The translations under genes were made by a program, and so were the position numbers. The notes beneath the pieces are model-generated. The model had not been told where the DNA came from, did no database searches, and saw nothing but the letters and a program-made list of their open reading frames with translations. Positions 34,793-43,618 of a DNA stretch of 64,000 bases are shown piece after piece (position 1 is the stretch's first letter; each line of letters opens with the position of its first letter). The stretch comes from Grimontia hollisae CIP 101886 (GTDB taxonomy: Bacteria > Pseudomonadota > Gammaproteobacteria > Enterobacterales > Vibrionaceae), in the NCBI RefSeq assembly GCF_000176515.1, contig NZ_ADAQ01000010.1:186001-250000 (forward strand). The letters run 5' to 3'.

Positions 34793-35046
34793 TGAGCTAC
34801 TACCAGATTAAGTTCAATATCACATAGTAACAGAATCCATTTCTTTGCGTCATCACTATTATCATGTCTATTTATTGGGACAAACTCAAATAAACACGTT
34901 ATCCCTTTTGTTTTAATTATGACCCATGTAAAACATATTTACTCTCAATCAAAATCTCAACACACCATAATCAAAATAAAGCATTGTACATGTGTTAAGT
35001 GCTCAGGTACGATATTTAAAAACAGTACAAAACAAGGAAAAGTAAA

Positions 35047-35628
35047 ATGAAGCTTTCTACATCTTCGGTTATTTTAGCATTCACTTTAATACCTTCACTT
35101 TCTTTTGCTGCAAATAAATATATCGTAGATTCTGATGCGTCTTCGATCAGTTTCGCTACCATCAAAAAATCGTATATTGTAGAACCAGCAACACTCAGTA
35201 GTATTAAAGGAAATGTTGATGAAACGGGGCATTTTAGCATTACTGTCCCATTCTCTTCATTATCCACAGGTATTCCTATCCGCGACGAACGTCTAAACGA
35301 CCTTTTCTTTGAAACGAAAAATTTCCCAATGTTAAGCGTGGAAGGCACCGTTTCTATGGCCGATTTGGACAAAGCCAATGCACTGTTACAGCAAGCCATT
35401 CCAGCCAAAGTAACCTTGTTTGGGAACACCCAAGATGTGACGTTGAATATGAATATTATTAAATCAGAGGATGATATATTCGCATTCACTTATAAACCTG
35501 TCATTATTAATGGTGCTACATTCGGCATCCCCGCGGAAAATCTTAAGAAAGTTGCTGAAACCGTTGGAAATATCGCTATTTCTGATACAGTGCCTGTGAA
35601 TGTCAACTTAGTATTTAGAGAAAAATAA
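35047..35628 (+). CDS. YceI family periplasmic protein
   Basis: A 193-residue exported protein with a signal peptide ending at SFAANK. The mature part is the YceI lipocalin-like beta-barrel: KYIVDSDASSISFATIKKSYIVEP, then GHFSITVPFSSLSTGIPIRDERLNDLFFETKNFP. YceI proteins bind polyisoprenoid-like lipids in the periplasm; the physiological role is unclear. AAGGA precedes the ATG. It is a single gene ending at a shared terminator with tyrB. Confidence 0.9.
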   Translation: MKLSTSSVILAFTLIPSLSFAANKYIVDSDASSISFATIKKSYIVEPATLSSIKGNVDETGHFSITVPFSSLSTGIPIRDERLNDLFFETKNFPMLSVEGTVSMADLDKANALLQQAIPAKVTLFGNTQDVTLNMNIIKSEDDIFAFTYKPVIINGATFGIPAENLKKVAETVGNIAISDTVPVNVNLVFREK

Positions 35629-35695
35629 ATCGAAATTAAATATTCCAAGCTATTTAAATATACTTAGGAATAAAATACATTTCTGTATAGAATAA

Positions 35696-35721
35696 AAGAA
35701 GCCAGCAACTGCTGGCTTCTT
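35696..35721. terminator. intrinsic terminator between the YceI gene and tyrB
   Basis: AAGAAGCCAGC (35696-35706) pairs with GCTGGCTTCTT (35711-35721) around AACT, followed by TCTTTATTT. It serves the plus-strand YceI gene and, through the A-rich left flank, the convergent tyrB. Confidence 0.92.
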
Positions 35722-35786
35722 TCTTTATTTCAGGCTATTGACCCAAGCAACCAACCTCTAAATTCAATCATCTTCAGGTCATTTGT

Positions 35787-36971
35787 CTATCTGGTGACGG
35801 CCATTAATGCATCTGCCAAATAGTTAATACGTGACTCAGTCAGGCCTGCCACATTAATGCGGCTGTCACCCACAACGTAGATGCCAAACGTTTCACGTAA
35901 TTTGCAAACTTGTTCTTGGGTCAGCCCCAACATAGAGAACATGCCTTTGTGTTGTTTGATAAAATCAAAACGGTTGTCGCCAGTGCGTGCTGCCAGTGCC
36001 GCACTTAACCCTTCACGCAAGGTCACGATACGACCACGCATGGCATCAAGTTCCTCTTTCCATTGTTTGGTGAGATCGTCACTGGTCAGGATCGTTTCCA
36101 CAATGGCGGCACCATGATCAGGTGGCATGGTGTAGGTCGCACGGGCTAACTGGAGGATACGACCTTTGGCATTGTCTGCTTCCTGGGTGTTTTTTCCGAT
36201 CACAATCGCGGCACCTGTACGTTCACGGTACAAACCAAAGTTTTTCGAGCAAGACGTTGCAATTAACATTTCTTCCACCGAGTCTGCCAGCAGGCGAAGG
36301 CCATAGGCATCCTCTTCCAACCCATCCCCAAAGCCCTGATAGGCAATATCGACAAACGGAGTGAACCCCTTTTTCTGCGCCAGTTGATTGATAGCCTGCC
36401 AATGTTCAGGACGGATATCCGCACCGGTTGGGTTATGGCAGCAACCGTGTAACAAGACCACATCATCCGGGCCTGCACCAGCAAGAGCATCCAGCATGGC
36501 GTCAGCATCAACCTGTTTGGTTTCAGTATTGAAGTACGGATAAAACTTGACGGTCAGCCCTGCGGCTTCCATAACAGGCTTATGATTGACATAGCTTGGG
36601 TTGCTTATCCATACCGTGGAAATGGGCTTGGCCAGATACATCAGATCTGCCAGCATTCGTAATGCACCGCTTGCCCCCGGCGTTTGAACCGCTGCACTGC
36701 GTGAGTATCCATCCGTGCCTTTCAGCAGCAGGTCGACCATCGCGCTGTTGAAGGCCTCACTGCCCGCAAGGCCAACATAGCTTTTAGTGGTTTGGGTGTC
36801 AGCCAGTTGGCGTTGCGCGGCTTTTACTGCCTGCATAATCGGCGTTTGGCCCTTGCTGTCTTTGTACACACCGATACCAAGATCCATTTTGTCGGCGCGC
36901 GGGTCTTCGCGAAAAGCAATAGAAAGGGACAAGATAGGATCCTGTTGTGCAGGAGAGAGCAAATCTAACAT
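35787..36971 (-). CDS. tyrB: aromatic amino acid aminotransferase TyrB
   Basis: A 394-residue class I pyridoxal-phosphate aminotransferase of the aspartate/aromatic (AspC/TyrB) type. The cofactor lysine is in SCSKNFGLYRERTG, with HGCCHNPTGAD and FVDIAYQGFGDGLEEDA just before it, and the substrate carboxylate arginine is in VVGDSRINVAGL. Residues favour the TyrB/aromatic subfamily (TKSYVGLAGSEAFN, MFSMLGLTQEQV). It transaminates aromatic keto acids and oxaloacetate. It stands alone in this window and is not linked to phhAB. Confidence 0.88.
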   Translation of the reverse strand: MLDLLSPAQQDPILSLSIAFREDPRADKMDLGIGVYKDSKGQTPIMQAVKAAQRQLADTQTTKSYVGLAGSEAFNSAMVDLLLKGTDGYSRSAAVQTPGASGALRMLADLMYLAKPISTVWISNPSYVNHKPVMEAAGLTVKFYPYFNTETKQVDADAMLDALAGAGPDDVVLLHGCCHNPTGADIRPEHWQAINQLAQKKGFTPFVDIAYQGFGDGLEEDAYGLRLLADSVEEMLIATSCSKNFGLYRERTGAAIVIGKNTQEADNAKGRILQLARATYTMPPDHGAAIVETILTSDDLTKQWKEELDAMRGRIVTLREGLSAALAARTGDNRFDFIKQHKGMFSMLGLTQEQVCKLRETFGIYVVGDSRINVAGLTESRINYLADALMAVTR

Positions 36972-37049
36972 GCGATAACTTCCTTATTAAACGGCGATAT
37001 CTGTTTTCTAGTTAGGTTACATTACTAAAAGTTCAGCGCCACGCAACTA

Positions 37050-37082
37050 AAAAAGCGCAACAGAAATGCTGTTGCGCTTTTT
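37050..37082 (-). terminator. intrinsic terminator after the retropepsin-like gene
   Basis: AAAAAGCGCAACAG (37050-37063) pairs with CTGTTGCGCTTTTT (37069-37082) around AAATG. On the minus strand it follows the stop at 37106 after 23 bases and ends in a T run. Confidence 0.92.
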
Positions 37083-37105
37083 GCTGTAAAGCCGTCAAGT
37101 GAGGT

Positions 37106-37639
37106 TTACTTTCTGAGTTTTTCTGGCTTTGACTGCACATATTTTCGGCTGACATCGACTACTGCGACTCCATCCAGATACGTGCGACCGAGAAGCACCG
37201 GGAAATCCAGGTGAAGCCTGTCGCGCAGAGTAAACTCGGTTTTCTGGGTATAGTCGCCAATAGTGATAGGCATCTCAACCACATAACGGCGATCGTACCC
37301 TTGTACACTGGATTGGATGATACGCACGGTCCGGACAACAGGAAGCCTGATTATGTCACTCTTTTTATTGTCATGCGCCAAACGGAAACGCACCCAATCT
37401 TCGCCATCTCGTTCAAACTTCTTGATGTCGATGGCACTGATTGAAGACGTTGTTGCGCCAGTATCGACACGAGCCTTGGCAACCACATCAATGATGTCTA
37501 CCCTCACCCACTCTTTTTCACCCATGACCAATTTGCCATCAGAGAGGCGATCATAGTCTTGGTCGACCTCGTTGGAGGCGGCTAAGGAGAATGGACTGAG
37601 AACAATACATAAGAAGAAGGCTGCAATACGCTGTTTCAT
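37106..37639 (-). CDS. exported retropepsin-like aspartic protease (RimK-associated family)
   Basis: A 177-residue protein of the family PF05618 often labelled ATP-dependent zinc protease. A signal peptide (to about SLAAS) precedes the retropepsin-like core: the active-site triad sits in KARVDTGATTSSISA, followed by the flap and the second strand FPVLLGRTYLDGVAVVDVS. Family members act on poly-glutamate or on periplasmic and cell-surface peptides; RimB, next to rimK in other genomes, trims glutamate tails. Here it is exported and has no rimK neighbour, so the substrate is unknown. Confidence 0.85.
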   Translation of the reverse strand: MKQRIAAFFLCIVLSPFSLAASNEVDQDYDRLSDGKLVMGEKEWVRVDIIDVVAKARVDTGATTSSISAIDIKKFERDGEDWVRFRLAHDNKKSDIIRLPVVRTVRIIQSSVQGYDRRYVVEMPITIGDYTQKTEFTLRDRLHLDFPVLLGRTYLDGVAVVDVSRKYVQSKPEKLRK

Positions 37640-37761
37640 TGCGGTGTCCTTGTAGTTAAAGCAAATTCAAAGGCGTTGACAATGTAGGTTTACAATCGTT
37701 CTTAACTACCCTGCTTAGGTTTGTCGAATGTTAACTCACCCAAGGATGATAATGATAGAAC

Positions 37762-37783
37762 AACGCCGCAATTAAGCGGCGTT
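37762..37783 (-). terminator. hairpin downstream of nrdG, probable terminator
   Basis: AACGCCGC (37762-37769) pairs with GCGGCGTT (37776-37783) around AATTAA. It lies 33 bases after the nrdG stop on the minus strand and is followed by GTTCTATC, a weak T tract. Confidence 0.5.
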
Positions 37784-37816
37784 GGTGAAGCATATTAAAT
37801 GATCGGAAGGCGTTTG

Positions 37817-38287
37817 TTAATGTGACGTCAAACGGTGGATAACCTGATTGGTGCTTCCTCGCCAGGGAAGCGAGGGATCGGCCAATGCCTGCTCAAACTT
37901 TCCATCTACCAGCACATCGATGTATGACACCACTTCCTGTTGTGCCTCGCTCAGGTTCGCCAGCGTATAACCCGTCCACATCCAGATATCTTTGCCTTGG
38001 CATTCTGCTTTTACACGCTGGACCAGTTTCAACACACTGGGCAAGTTCGCAGGAAATAAAGGATCGCCGCCACTGAGCGACAATCCACGCCGTTTGATAC
38101 GGGTGTCTTTCAGATCGGCAATAATGCGATCTTCCATCTGCTGATCAAACGGCTCACCAGATGAAGGCGACCAAGTGCTTTGGTTATAACACCCCCGGCA
38201 CTGGTGCTCACACCCTGAGACAAACAGGGTGCAGCGTGTCCCTTCACCATTAACCACATCGACAGGATAATATTGGTGGTAGTTCAT
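37817..38287 (-). CDS. nrdG: anaerobic ribonucleotide reductase activase NrdG
   Basis: A radical SAM enzyme that installs the glycyl radical on NrdD under anaerobic conditions. The 156-residue protein has the cluster-binding CxxxCxxC in FVSGCEHQCRGCYNQS (C26, C30, C33) and the glycine-rich GLSLSGGDPLFPAN for SAM binding. It follows nrdD after ten bases, forming the standard nrdDG operon. Confidence 0.96.
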   Translation of the reverse strand: MNYHQYYPVDVVNGEGTRCTLFVSGCEHQCRGCYNQSTWSPSSGEPFDQQMEDRIIADLKDTRIKRRGLSLSGGDPLFPANLPSVLKLVQRVKAECQGKDIWMWTGYTLANLSEAQQEVVSYIDVLVDGKFEQALADPSLPWRGSTNQVIHRLTSH

Positions 38288-38297
38288 TTTTATTCAC

Positions 38298-40418
38298 TTA
38301 CATATGCTTAACGCGGCGTTTCACCTCTTCTTGCTTCCCGTCGTTGAACGGGCGCGCGTCTGGGCTGCCCAGATATCCGCATACGCGACGGGTAACAGAG
38401 ACTTTGGTCGAGTCGTGGTTGCCACAGCGTGGACACACAAAGCCTTTACTTGAGCAGTCAAATTCGCCGGTGAAACCGCATTCATAGCATTCGTCAATCG
38501 GCGTGTTAGTCCCGTAGTAAGGCACACGCTCGTAGCTGTAATCCCACACGTTTTCGAGCGCTTCAATGTTGTGTTGGATATTCGGGTATTCGCCGTAACA
38601 GATAAATCCGCCGTTTGCGATCGCAGGATACGCCATCTCAAAATCAATCTTGTCGTACGGATTCACTTTCTTTTCTACATCAAGGTGGAAACTGTTGGTG
38701 TAGTACCCTTTATCAGTTACCCCATCAATCACACCAAACTCTTTTGCATCAATTTTGCAAAAACGGCTACACAGGTTTTCACTTGGCGTGCTGTACAGGC
38801 TGAAGCCGTAGCCAGTTTCTTCTTTCCAGCTGTCTGTTGCGGCTTTCAGGTGTTTAACGATATTCAACGCTTTCTCGCGAAGAACTTCTGAGTCGTAAAC
38901 ATGTTCTTCGGTGCCATAAAGCGCATTGATGGTTTCATGAATACCGATGTAACCAAGGGAAATCGACGCGCGGCCGTTTTTAAAGATTTCGCTAATATCA
39001 TCGTCCGGGTTCAGGCGAACGCCGCATGCCCCTTCCATATACAGGATTGGTGCAACACGCGCTTTCACACCCTGCAGACGGGCAATGCGGGTATCCAGGC
39101 CCTCACGTGCTACAGCCAGCACGTCGTCCAGCAGTTTGTAGAAGGTTTTTTCACACCCATTGGCACGAATGGCAATGCGCGGCAGGTTGATTGACACCAC
39201 ACCAAGGTTGTTGCGGCCTTCATGGATAAGCTTACCGTTTTCTTCGTATGCAGACAGGAAGCTACGGCAGCCCATTGGCGTTTTGAACGAGCCTGTCACT
39301 TCAACCACACGATCAAAGTTCAGGATGTCCGGATACATGCGCTTGGACGCACATTCCAGCGCAAGCTGTTTGATGTCGTAGTTTGGCTCACCTTCTTTCA
39401 GGTTCAGGCCCGATTTCAGGCTAAACACCAGTTTCGGGAAGACGGCGGTTTTGCGGTTTTTGCCAAGGCCAGCAATACGGTTGCGTAAAATGGATTCTTG
39501 AATAAGGCGCGCAGACCAGGATTCACCCAGACCAAAACCGAACGTCACAAATGGGGTTTGTCCGTTTGCGGTGTGCAGGGTGTTGACTTCATATTCCAGC
39601 GACTGGAATGCGTCATAACACTCTTTTTCCGTGCGAGCACGGGCATAGGCTTCGGCATTGGGAATATCCCATTCGCGTGCGACCATCAGGTGCTTTTCGT
39701 AGCTGATTTCGACATACGGCGCCAGAACTTCATCAATACGGTTGATGGTGGTGCCACCGTAAATATGGCTCGCTACCTGCGCGATGATTTGTGCAGTAAC
39801 GGCGGTGGCAGTCTGGATTGATTTCGGGGTATCGATTTCCGCATTCCCCATCTTGAAACCGTGGGTCAGCATATTTTCAAGATCAACCAACATGCAGTTG
39901 AACATCGGGAAAAACGGTGCGTAATCCAGATCGTGATAGTGAATGTCACCCTGCTCATGGGCACGCACGACATTTTTCGGCAGCATATACTGCTTGGCGT
40001 AATGTTTCGCGACGATACCGGCCAGCAAATCACGCTGGGTTGGGATCACCTTACTGTCTTTGTTTGCGTTCTCATTGAGGATGTCTGAATTGGTTTGTTC
40101 AACCAAACCCCGGATCTCGTTGCTCAAACGGCTTTTTTTCTCGCGAATACTGTCACGGTCGTGGCGATATTCAATGTATGCACGCGCCACAGCTTTGTAA
40201 GGGCCGGCCATCAGATGGTTTTCTACGGCATCCTGAATCTGGTGGATATCCACCTCTTCATCGCGCATGAATTGCGCCAGGACGCCATCTGCAACGGCTG
40301 CTGCGTAAGCTTCATCCATGTCTTCTACTGCAAACGCCGCACTCATAACTGCATCTTTAATACGTTGGCGCTCGAAAGGTACGCGGCCTCCATCACGTTT
40401 GATGACAACAGGTTTCAC
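38298..40418 (-). CDS. nrdD: anaerobic ribonucleoside-triphosphate reductase NrdD
   Basis: An oxygen-sensitive class III enzyme reducing ribonucleoside triphosphates for DNA synthesis. The 706-residue protein starts with an ATP-cone allosteric domain (VIKRDGGRVPFERQRIKDAV). The core contains the cysteine-rich zinc site near the end (CYECGFTGEFDCSSKGFVCPRCG). The glycyl radical sits at G681 in RRVCGYLGSPDARP, 26 residues from the C-terminus. Upstream lie FNR-like and NrdR-like sites, in line with anaerobic induction and feedback repression. Confidence 0.97.
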   Translation of the reverse strand: MKPVVIKRDGGRVPFERQRIKDAVMSAAFAVEDMDEAYAAAVADGVLAQFMRDEEVDIHQIQDAVENHLMAGPYKAVARAYIEYRHDRDSIREKKSRLSNEIRGLVEQTNSDILNENANKDSKVIPTQRDLLAGIVAKHYAKQYMLPKNVVRAHEQGDIHYHDLDYAPFFPMFNCMLVDLENMLTHGFKMGNAEIDTPKSIQTATAVTAQIIAQVASHIYGGTTINRIDEVLAPYVEISYEKHLMVAREWDIPNAEAYARARTEKECYDAFQSLEYEVNTLHTANGQTPFVTFGFGLGESWSARLIQESILRNRIAGLGKNRKTAVFPKLVFSLKSGLNLKEGEPNYDIKQLALECASKRMYPDILNFDRVVEVTGSFKTPMGCRSFLSAYEENGKLIHEGRNNLGVVSINLPRIAIRANGCEKTFYKLLDDVLAVAREGLDTRIARLQGVKARVAPILYMEGACGVRLNPDDDISEIFKNGRASISLGYIGIHETINALYGTEEHVYDSEVLREKALNIVKHLKAATDSWKEETGYGFSLYSTPSENLCSRFCKIDAKEFGVIDGVTDKGYYTNSFHLDVEKKVNPYDKIDFEMAYPAIANGGFICYGEYPNIQHNIEALENVWDYSYERVPYYGTNTPIDECYECGFTGEFDCSSKGFVCPRCGNHDSTKVSVTRRVCGYLGSPDARPFNDGKQEEVKRRVKHM

Positions 40419-40549
40419 AAGTAGCTCCTCAAAAAACGGCCCTATTCAGTGCAAGGGAGAGAAAGACGAAACAACCACAGTTTCATGGTCTGGGTAAGTA
40501 TGGAAACGTAGCCAGCGATACCCCGAAAAAACGCACCATTTCACGTTAG

Positions 40550-40563
40550 TTGACCGATATCAA
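40550..40563. promoter_or_regulatory. FNR box upstream of nrdD
   Basis: TTGACCGATATCAA differs from the FNR consensus TTGAT-N4-ATCAA at one base. It lies about 130 bases above the nrdD ATG and would give anaerobic activation. Confidence 0.65.
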
Positions 40564-40621
40564 ATAGGGATCGCGCAAGATCCTCACGGCCTGCATACAA
40601 ATGTGAATGGCGTCAAGAAAT

Positions 40622-40666
40622 ACCAAATATGGGTGAATTTAAAGCTGAAACTACAATATGTGGTGC
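40622..40666. promoter_or_regulatory. two NrdR-box-like sites upstream of nrdD
   Basis: ACCAAATATGGGTG (40622-40635) and CTACAATATGTGGTG (40651-40665) resemble the partial palindromes bound by the NrdR repressor, and their centres are about three helical turns apart, as in other nrd promoters. The individual matches are only fair. Confidence 0.4.
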
Positions 40667-40694
40667 ATTAGACCGCTGAGATGCTTTTGATACT

Positions 40695-40708
40695 TTGATT
40701 TAGATCAT
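40695..40708. promoter_or_regulatory. second FNR box
   Basis: TTGATTTAGATCAT matches the FNR consensus at nine of ten defined bases. It is further upstream of nrdD and 235 bases before the phosphatase-like gene, so either gene could be its target. Confidence 0.55.
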
Positions 40709-40942
40709 GGCTAGGGGGCATGCGATTTTTATCTATTCGATTAGTGTGGACGACCTTCAATAAATGAAAAAATAGCGCTCCAAATTGCTACTGATAACGC
40801 AAAATCTTCACCTTGCAAAAACAGCGAGAAACCATATGCACTACTATGCTTTCGATAGTCCTGAGTTTTCTTGCTTCCAACATAAGAACAATCGCTTATC
40901 TGTCATTTCATGAATTCAGCATACGTGCTACGTCGCCAAACC

Positions 40943-41869
40943 ATGTTCAACCGATCGTCCAGGATCTGGTTAGGTATTGTTGTCTTTGTGCTCTTTCTTT
41001 TTCACGCAATAGCCGCACACGCTTCGCTTTCCATTGCGACGTGGAATATGGAATGGCTGAGTGACAAAAATGACATGATACAAGGCAAACGAACGACGGA
41101 TGACTACTTGATGATGCAGACGGTTTCATCGATCATTGACGCAGATCTGGTGGCATTTCAGGAAGTTGACAGTGAAGCATCACTGTCCAAGGTACTCAAT
41201 CCCACGGCGTACGATTTTTACTTTTCGGATCGCACTAAACATTTCAACCACAGCCGCCGCAGTCACCAGTTTACGGGCTGGGCAGTAAAGAAAGGGATCA
41301 AGGTGGTTGACCACGAGGACTACCAACCGCTGGGCTTACCGACATTTCTCTCCCGAGGTAATTTGAGATATGGCGCGTATATCGAGGTGAAAAGGGAAAA
41401 CCAACCGCCCTTGCACTTGCTGTCAATCCACCTGAAATCCGGCTGCTTCGAGACCCCAATCCGCCGGAATAACAGCTGTAAAAAACTGGATCACCAGATT
41501 GAAGCACTTTCTGTCTGGATAAACGCCCGACTCAAACTCGGTCAGGACTTCATTATTGCCGGTGATTTCAACCACTACCTTAATGATAAAAACGAGTGGG
41601 TCTGGAAGCAATTACTCCTAGACGTGGGTGAAGACAACCTGGTAAAGCTGACCAAAGGCACACCGGCTAAATGTAAAGCCCGAAAATACAATTACCGCAC
41701 TAAGCGCTGGGAGCACGTGGTATACCAAAAACTGATCGATCACATCATCGCGAGCAAAGGTGCGGTGTCAGCGTTGAATCCGCCACAAGCCAGACAATAT
41801 CAGTATTCCTACCACGCTGTTGCCACTTACCGACTATCAGATCACTGCCCGATAGTGGTTGATTTATGA
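40943..41869 (+). CDS. exported endonuclease/exonuclease/phosphatase family protein
   Basis: A 308-residue protein of the EEP (DNase I-like) fold with an N-terminal signal peptide (LGIVVFVLFLFHAIAAHA). Catalytic motifs are visible: ATWNMEWL with the metal-binding asparagine, FQEVDS with the glutamate, LLSIHLKSGC, IIAGDFNHYL and the C-terminal LSDHCPIVVDL with the aspartate-histidine pair. The family includes secreted nucleases and phosphodiesterases; secretion here suggests DNA or nucleotide scavenging. The ATG at 40943 was preferred because a signal peptide follows; an ATG at 40910 is possible. No neighbour points to a pathway. Confidence 0.85.
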   Translation: MFNRSSRIWLGIVVFVLFLFHAIAAHASLSIATWNMEWLSDKNDMIQGKRTTDDYLMMQTVSSIIDADLVAFQEVDSEASLSKVLNPTAYDFYFSDRTKHFNHSRRSHQFTGWAVKKGIKVVDHEDYQPLGLPTFLSRGNLRYGAYIEVKRENQPPLHLLSIHLKSGCFETPIRRNNSCKKLDHQIEALSVWINARLKLGQDFIIAGDFNHYLNDKNEWVWKQLLLDVGEDNLVKLTKGTPAKCKARKYNYRTKRWEHVVYQKLIDHIIASKGAVSALNPPQARQYQYSYHAVATYRLSDHCPIVVDL

Positions 41870-42007
41870 TTTAATGAATCCATATCACGTTCTGTAAAAC
41901 AAAACGCCCCTTTTAACACCGCGATCATTTTGTGCTGACTTTCTACTGACACAATAGGTACAAGCCCTGTCTATAATGGCGGTAAACGACAAAGACGGAA
42001 TACCATC

Positions 42008-42313
42008 ATGATGGAATACTTCAAAGCCCCTTTGCTTGCAGCTTCCCTTCTTTTCGCCCTGCCTACCTATGCTGCGCCAGAGCTTGTCCCCGCAACTATG
42101 TTGGCATATGGCCATTATGAAAAAGTTGAAGAAGTCACCATTTCGGGTGATATCAATGAAAACATCGTCAATTTGGCAGAAAACAGGCTGACTGATAATG
42201 AGGCCGATCTGTATGTTATTGACGAAATCAGTGAAGACATTGAGCGCAATATGCTGGTATTGAATGTGTCACTGTACAACGATCTCAATCAGGGTATCGT
42301 GACAATCAAATAA
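42008..42313 (+). CDS. small exported hypothetical protein, 101 aa
   Basis: An exported protein of 101 residues with a cleavable signal peptide (to PTYAAP). The mature 80 residues are acidic and look like a mixed alpha/beta domain: VEEVTISGDINENIVNLAENRL, then ADLYVIDEISEDIERNMLVLNVSLYN. The pattern is similar in size to the periplasmic DUF1471/YhcN-type proteins, but that is only a shape resemblance. Two ATG codons (42008 and 42011) are adjacent; the first was taken. There is no recognised function. DUF2797 follows 82 bases later. Confidence 0.75.
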   Translation: MMEYFKAPLLAASLLFALPTYAAPELVPATMLAYGHYEKVEEVTISGDINENIVNLAENRLTDNEADLYVIDEISEDIERNMLVLNVSLYNDLNQGIVTIK

Positions 42314-42395
42314 GTATTACTGCCAGCAAACACGGTTTTAGTGACTGTCCTTTCGTTGTAGAATCCCGGCACGTGAAGGACAACAATAAAACATA

Positions 42396-43211
42396 ATGAC
42401 TACTGGCACTTTGAGCAAAATGAAAAGCACGCTGGATAATGGCGTGAAATACTTTCTTCCCGTTGGTGACGCTGAGATCGACCTCAATGCACTGATTGGA
42501 AAACGCCTTACCTTGACCTATACCGGCAACATATACTGCGATGCCTGCGGTACCAAAACCAACAAGAGCTTCAGCCAGGGACACTGTTTCCCCTGTACGA
42601 AACGCCTTGCACGTTGCGATATGTGTATCCTGAAGCCGGAGACCTGCCATTTTACCGAAGGGACGTGCCGTGAGCCTGAATGGGCTGAGCAGTTTTGTAT
42701 GACTGACCACGTGGTATATCTTTCCAACACCTCTGGCCTGAAAGTCGGTATTACCCGCGCCAATCAGATCCCAACCCGTTGGGTCGATCAGGGCGCGACT
42801 CAGGCTCTGCCAATCCTGAAAGTTAAAAGTCGCCACTTATCTGGCTTGGTTGAAACTGCGATTGCGGAGTTTCTGGCAGACAAGACCAACTGGCGCGCAA
42901 TGCTGAAAGGTGACAACGTTGAACTGGATTTGCATGAGAAAGCTCGTCGCCTGTTGCCACAAATTGATGCCCGGATTTACAGCCTGCGCCTCCAATACGG
43001 CTATGATGCTGTTGAACCAATAAAACATGACATTGTTGATATCAGTTATCCAGTTGAGGCATTCCCAACCAAAATCACGTCCCTGAATTTTGACAAAAAC
43101 CCTGTGGTATCAGGGGTTTTGCAAGGCATTAAAGGCCAGTACCTGATATTTGATACTGGCGTGATTAATATCCGCAAATTCACCAGCTACGAAGTGACTG
43201 CAGAATACTAG
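42396..43211 (+). CDS. DUF2797 family protein with zinc-binding cysteines
   Basis: A 271-residue cytoplasmic protein of the DUF2797 family, which is widespread in Vibrionaceae and of unknown biochemical role. A cysteine-rich zinc ribbon occupies residues 45-90 (CDACGTKTNKSFSQGHCFPC, then CDMCILKPETCH). It is followed by a GIY-YIG-like segment, VVYLSNTSGLKVGITRANQIPTRWVDQGA, which has the arginine but not an obvious catalytic nuclease set. It may bind nucleic acid. It is a single gene with a strong terminator. Confidence 0.88.
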   Translation: MTTGTLSKMKSTLDNGVKYFLPVGDAEIDLNALIGKRLTLTYTGNIYCDACGTKTNKSFSQGHCFPCTKRLARCDMCILKPETCHFTEGTCREPEWAEQFCMTDHVVYLSNTSGLKVGITRANQIPTRWVDQGATQALPILKVKSRHLSGLVETAIAEFLADKTNWRAMLKGDNVELDLHEKARRLLPQIDARIYSLRLQYGYDAVEPIKHDIVDISYPVEAFPTKITSLNFDKNPVVSGVLQGIKGQYLIFDTGVINIRKFTSYEVTAEY

Positions 43212-43231
43212 GTTCTGTTGACCTTAGATAA

Positions 43232-43260
43232 AAAGCCCCCGCCATTGCAGCGGGGGCTTT
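43232..43260. terminator. intrinsic terminator after the DUF2797 gene
   Basis: AAAGCCCCCGC (43232-43242) pairs with GCGGGGGCTTT (43250-43260), followed by CCTTTTG. It also lies at the end of the small minus-strand unit at 43279-44047. Confidence 0.92.
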
Positions 43261-43278
43261 CCTTTTGTTCTGGCTATT

Positions 43279-43374
43279 TTAACGACACGTTAAACCGATT
43301 GCCGCCCCATCGGCTTTCCCTGCCTACGCATTGCCGGCAAGCACCATCAATAACAGCGTAATAAGTCCCTTCAT
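43279..43374 (-). pseudogene. tiny secreted-peptide gene interrupted by an in-frame TAG
   Basis: From ATG 43374, with AGAAGG well placed upstream, the frame reads a signal-like MKGLITLLLMVLAGNA, then TAG at 43326-43324, then 14 more codons in frame (AGKADGAAIGLTCR) to TAA at 43281. A one-base change from CAG would give an intact 31-residue exported peptide with a plausible cleavage site just there. It may be a decayed gene, a 16-residue leader, or chance. It sits between the 76-residue gene and the terminator. Confidence 0.35.
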
Positions 43375-43385
43375 CTTAAGTCCTT

Positions 43386-43616
43386 CTATCGTTTGATAGC
43401 GATTCCCGTTGCATCAGAAACCGCTTTAAGGTTTTCTTCTGACCCCAACCCCAGGCTCCAGTTTACTGTCCCGCCGTTGGCCACCAGCATACACGGTGCG
43501 CCAAGCAGAGTAATGTCGTCAGTTTGCGCCTGAAGTGTCATACGGTTTTCCAGAAGCTTCACCATCACCTCATGTGCGGTGGCAATCACTTTACCGCCGG
43601 GAATACTGATCACCAT
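43386..43616 (-). CDS. hypothetical protein, 76 aa, coupled to thioesterase gene
   Basis: A 76-residue protein read from ATG 43616, two bases after the thioesterase stop codon, so it is likely co-translated. It is mixed alpha/beta with AHEVMVKLLENRMTLQ and LLGAPCMLVANGGTVNWSLGL; there is one cysteine and no signal peptide. I do not recognise the family. An in-frame extension upstream to 43667 would overlap the thioesterase and was rejected. The tight linkage suggests a role alongside the thioesterase. Confidence 0.65.
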   Translation of the reverse strand: MVISIPGGKVIATAHEVMVKLLENRMTLQAQTDDITLLGAPCMLVANGGTVNWSLGLGSEENLKAVSDATGIAIKR

Positions 43617-43618
43617 GG

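Noticed and set aside
36972-37030. TyrR-box-like TGTAACC upstream of tyrB
   Set aside because: Only one half of the box is recognisable, too weak to report.
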